This document shows positions 6,775 through 8,036 of a DNA stretch of 8,036 nt, in pieces. The stretch comes from Clostridiales bacterium (lineage in GTDB: Bacteria; Bacillota; Clostridia; Lachnospirales; CAG-274): NCBI GenBank assembly GCA_021202835.1, contig JAJQCI010000078.1, forward strand, positions 1 to 8,036, written 5' to 3'. A program made the translations under genes and the position numbers. How positions within the stretch are numbered: the first letter of the stretch is position 1; each line of letters begins with the position of its first letter. The notes under the pieces were generated by a model that did not search any database, was not told where the DNA came from, and was given only the letters and a program-made list of their open reading frames with translations.

Positions 6775-7079
6775 TTCCTACCTCTCCTTTCCCACAGCCG
6801 AAAGGTCTTTAAATAGGCGCAGTCCTTCGGCAGAGTGGGGTTAAATAAGGCTGTGTACAAATTTACCTTTCCGCAGTGACTGCATTTTATAAATCGCTCG
6901 TCGTAAATTTTACACAGCTTTGTTTCTGTGTCAAAATTTTCACAGGGACTGTCATAGTGAATAATTACCCTTCCGCTTGGCCTTACGGAACGGGAATAGC
7001 AGCATTCTCCGCAGCGGTTACACAGGGAGTCCCAGTTTTTACGCCATTTAAGCCATTCTTTAAAAATTTGAAAAAGCAT
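6771..7079 (-). CDS. YkgJ-like CxxCxxCC cysteine-cluster protein
   Basis: A 102-residue protein with nine cysteines. It contains the CNRCGECC motif (C20, C23, C26, C27) followed by C46, C56, C66, C69 and C87, with an SPCENFD-x5-CKIYDERF-x2-C stretch. This pattern matches the YkgJ family (PF03692), predicted to chelate zinc or an iron-sulfur cluster; biochemical function is not established for the family. The N-terminal 19 residues are aromatic and basic (WLKWRKNW) and not a signal peptide. The start is supported by a near-perfect GGAGGTGAT just upstream. Overlap with the first sirtuin start (ATGA) makes translational coupling likely. Proteins of this family have been linked to post-translational modification by context. 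Here it could be a redox or metal partner, or a substrate, of the sirtuins (inference). Confidence 0.85.
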   Translation of the reverse strand: MLFQIFKEWLKWRKNWDSLCNRCGECCYSRSVRPSGRVIIHYDSPCENFDTETKLCKIYDERFIKCSHCGKVNLYTALFNPTLPKDCAYLKTFRLWERRGRK

Positions 7080-7084
7080 ATAAA

Positions 7085-7103
7085 ATCACCTCCGGAACCT
7101 CCT
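7085..7103 (-). promoter_or_regulatory. Double Shine-Dalgarno before the YkgJ-like gene
   Basis: Read on the minus strand, AGGAGGTT (7096-7103) is followed by GGAGGTGAT (7085-7093), both strongly complementary to the 16S 3' end. The second is correctly spaced for ATG 7079. The first is too far upstream for normal initiation and may act as a standby site. It suggests strong translation of the YkgJ-like gene and, by coupling, of the sirtuins. Confidence 0.6.
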
Positions 7104-7122
7104 GTGTAAGTAAATTGCTGTT

Positions 7123-7647
7123 TTACACGATTTTGATATAATCTGCTTTACGGGGCTTTGCTTCCGGAGCTTCTGCAGCTGCATATCCTAAAATGCAGTT
7201 TGCAACTCCAACATAATTTTCGTTAAGGCCCCATTCCTTCAAAAGAGCAAGGCCTTCCGGTGATGAAAATACTTCCTTTGCTCTGTAAATATAGCAGGAG
7301 TCAACTCCTACAGCGTGAGCCGCATTGAGAAGATTTCCGGCAACTAAACAGGCATCCTCAAACCAAGTGGGTGCTGAGGCTTTGTTTCCGAAAACAATTG
7401 CAACAACAGGGGCACCGTAGAAGGGGTCAACGTCTCTGCCCATAACAGCCCCATTCATTTTGCTTATTTTCTTAACCGTTTCCGGTGTTTTAACAAGAAC
7501 GATAACCGGCGACTGCATTCCCATTCCGGTGGGTGCGTAGGTAGCTGCTTCAAGAATAGCGTCAAGCTTTTCCTGCTCTACCGGCTTGCTGCTGAAACTT
7601 CTTATACTTCTTCGTGTTTTTAAGCTTTCAAGTACAACATTTTCCAT
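7123..7647 (-). CDS. Nitroreductase-family FMN-dependent oxidoreductase
   Basis: A 174-residue member of the nitroreductase family (PF00881), which uses FMN and NAD(P)H to reduce nitro compounds, quinones, enones or similar acceptors; the natural substrate cannot be read from the sequence. Visible are the N-terminal RRSIRSF FMN-phosphate motif (12-18), APTGMGMQSP (38-47), DACLVAGNLLNAAHAVGVDS (98-117), and the C-terminal CILGYAAAEAPEAKPRK (151-167). Its length suits the short single-domain subgroup, acting as a homodimer. The start is set by AAGGAGG (7657-7663), 9 bases before ATG. It is the first gene after the promoter at 7708-7736 and lies 43 bases before the YkgJ-like gene with no terminator between, so it is probably co-transcribed with the sirtuin-macrodomain genes. 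That link is inferred from spacing; it could be an independent gene read through. Confidence 0.92.
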   Translation of the reverse strand: MENVVLESLKTRRSIRSFSSKPVEQEKLDAILEAATYAPTGMGMQSPVIVLVKTPETVKKISKMNGAVMGRDVDPFYGAPVVAIVFGNKASAPTWFEDACLVAGNLLNAAHAVGVDSCYIYRAKEVFSSPEGLALLKEWGLNENYVGVANCILGYAAAEAPEAKPRKADYIKIV

Positions 7648-7686
7648 TTTTTAAATCCTCCTTAAAAAATATACTTTATTTGTGTG

Positions 7687-7698
7687 CAACATATGTTG
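7687..7698. promoter_or_regulatory. Perfect 12-base palindrome, candidate operator
   Basis: CAACATATGTTG is a perfect palindrome lying just downstream of the predicted transcription start (about +3 to +14) of the nitroreductase operon, where a bound dimeric repressor would block transcription. Its size and symmetry suit a MarR-like or similar winged-helix repressor, but no such gene is in the window, so the regulator is unknown. Confidence 0.55.
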
Positions 7699-7714
7699 TA
7701 TAATTAAATTATAC
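7698..7714. repeat. Inverted repeat overlapping the -10 region
   Basis: GTATAATT and AATTATAC (7698-7705 and 7707-7714) form a perfect 8-base inverted repeat around one central A. It abuts the CAACATATGTTG palindrome, sharing base 7698, and spans the -10 element. It may be a second regulator site or may simply reflect a TATAAT box on both strands. Confidence 0.4.
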
Positions 7715-7736
7715 TATATTGTGTGAAATTCATCAA
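7708..7736 (-). promoter_or_regulatory. Promoter of the nitroreductase-sirtuin-macrodomain operon
   Basis: On the minus strand TTGATG (7731-7736) and a perfect TATAAT (7708-7713) are separated by 17 bases. The predicted start is near 7701, giving a leader of about 54 bases to ATG 7647. It is the only good promoter I see upstream of the five-gene block. Confidence 0.7.
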
Positions 7737-7785
7737 GCAACAATACAGAACATCTGTCGCATAATATCACTACCGGGGAGAAGTC

Positions 7786-8036
7786 TTAAAAAAACAGCCT
7801 GAAGCTGCGGACTCCGCAAGAGAAGCCTTTACAGAAGCTTTTTTCAAGCTTGTCTAAATTAAAAACATACACAAAAAAACGGAAACCTTCATAAACTGTT
7901 TCAGCAAAAATTCCGGCCGAATATCGATTCTTATGTTGAAACAGAACTGCTCCCTCTTTATTAAGAAGATTGTGAGAAAACTCAGCAAATAATTTATGTT
8001 CGCAGATTGCCGATACGCCCCAAAAGTGTCTAACAG
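7786..8036 (-). CDS. Possible 3' end of an unidentified gene, running off the window
   Basis: From the right edge, one minus-strand frame stays open for 82 codons before TAA at 7786-7788, in AT-rich DNA where stops should be frequent. It has no Met, so any start lies beyond the window. The translation contains FAEFSHNLLNKEG, AGIFAETVYEGFRF and FNLDKLEKSF, and is rich in Phe. I do not recognise a family. It could equally be an antisense shadow of decayed plus-strand coding sequence. The rest of the 7648-8036 interval holds only the promoter region already listed. Confidence 0.3.
   Translation of the reverse strand, partial: VRHFWGVSAICEHKLFAEFSHNLLNKEGAVLFQHKNRYSAGIFAETVYEGFRFFVYVFNLDKLEKSFCKGFSCGVRSFRLFF

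Noticed and set aside
7786..7800. A rho-independent terminator on the minus strand (T7 run after CAGC-TTCAG-GCTG).
   Set aside because: The stem is only four base pairs, and the T-run coincides with the stop codon of the putative frame, which is too weak to call.

Overview
The window looks like chromosomal DNA of a low-to-moderate GC Firmicute, probably a gut-type clostridium. This rests on the strong AGGAGG-type ribosome binding sites, TATAAT-type promoters, a class II (Firmicutes-type) galactose-1-phosphate uridylyltransferase, and standard-code genes packed into short operons. No species can be named from the sequence alone. There are no RNA genes, CRISPR arrays, insertion sequences or phage genes that I can support.

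Left half (78-4160), a galactose module. A LacI/GalR-type regulator gene on the minus strand (78-1053) faces a plus-strand galK-galT operon. The 310-base divergent intergenic region holds four copies of a TTTA(G/C)TAAA operator-like palindrome. Two of them overlap an excellent galK promoter (TTGACT-N17-TATAAT). The regulator gene is broken: its helix-turn-helix and its sugar-binding domain lie in different frames, and the hinge that should join them is missing. Galactokinase and class II GalT appear intact and would carry galactose through galactose-1-phosphate to UDP-galactose; galE, galM and a transporter are not in the window.

Right half (4271-7647), a minus-strand operon that reads, in transcription order: nitroreductase-like flavoprotein, CxxCxxCC cysteine-cluster protein (YkgJ-like), two tandem small sirtuin-fold proteins, and a PARG-like macrodomain protein (TIGR02452/DUF2263 type). 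Junctions are very tight: an ATGA overlap, a 13-base gap and a 4-base gap. Both sirtuins keep the NAD-binding GAGIS loop and the zinc ribbon, but carry Gln where classical deacetylases have the catalytic His, and both have lost the GIPDFR motif. Beside an ADP-ribose glycohydrolase-like protein, this suggests a self-contained ADP-ribosylation/de-ADP-ribosylation (NAD-consuming) cassette with redox-type partners. It resembles in concept, but is not identical to, the class M sirtuin-macrodomain operons. A clear promoter with a 12-base palindromic operator candidate precedes the nitroreductase. This cassette is the most interesting content of the window.

The two blocks converge at 4161-4270, where an imperfect inverted repeat lies. 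The right edge (7786-8036) contains a minus-strand open frame running off the window that may be the 3' end of another gene.
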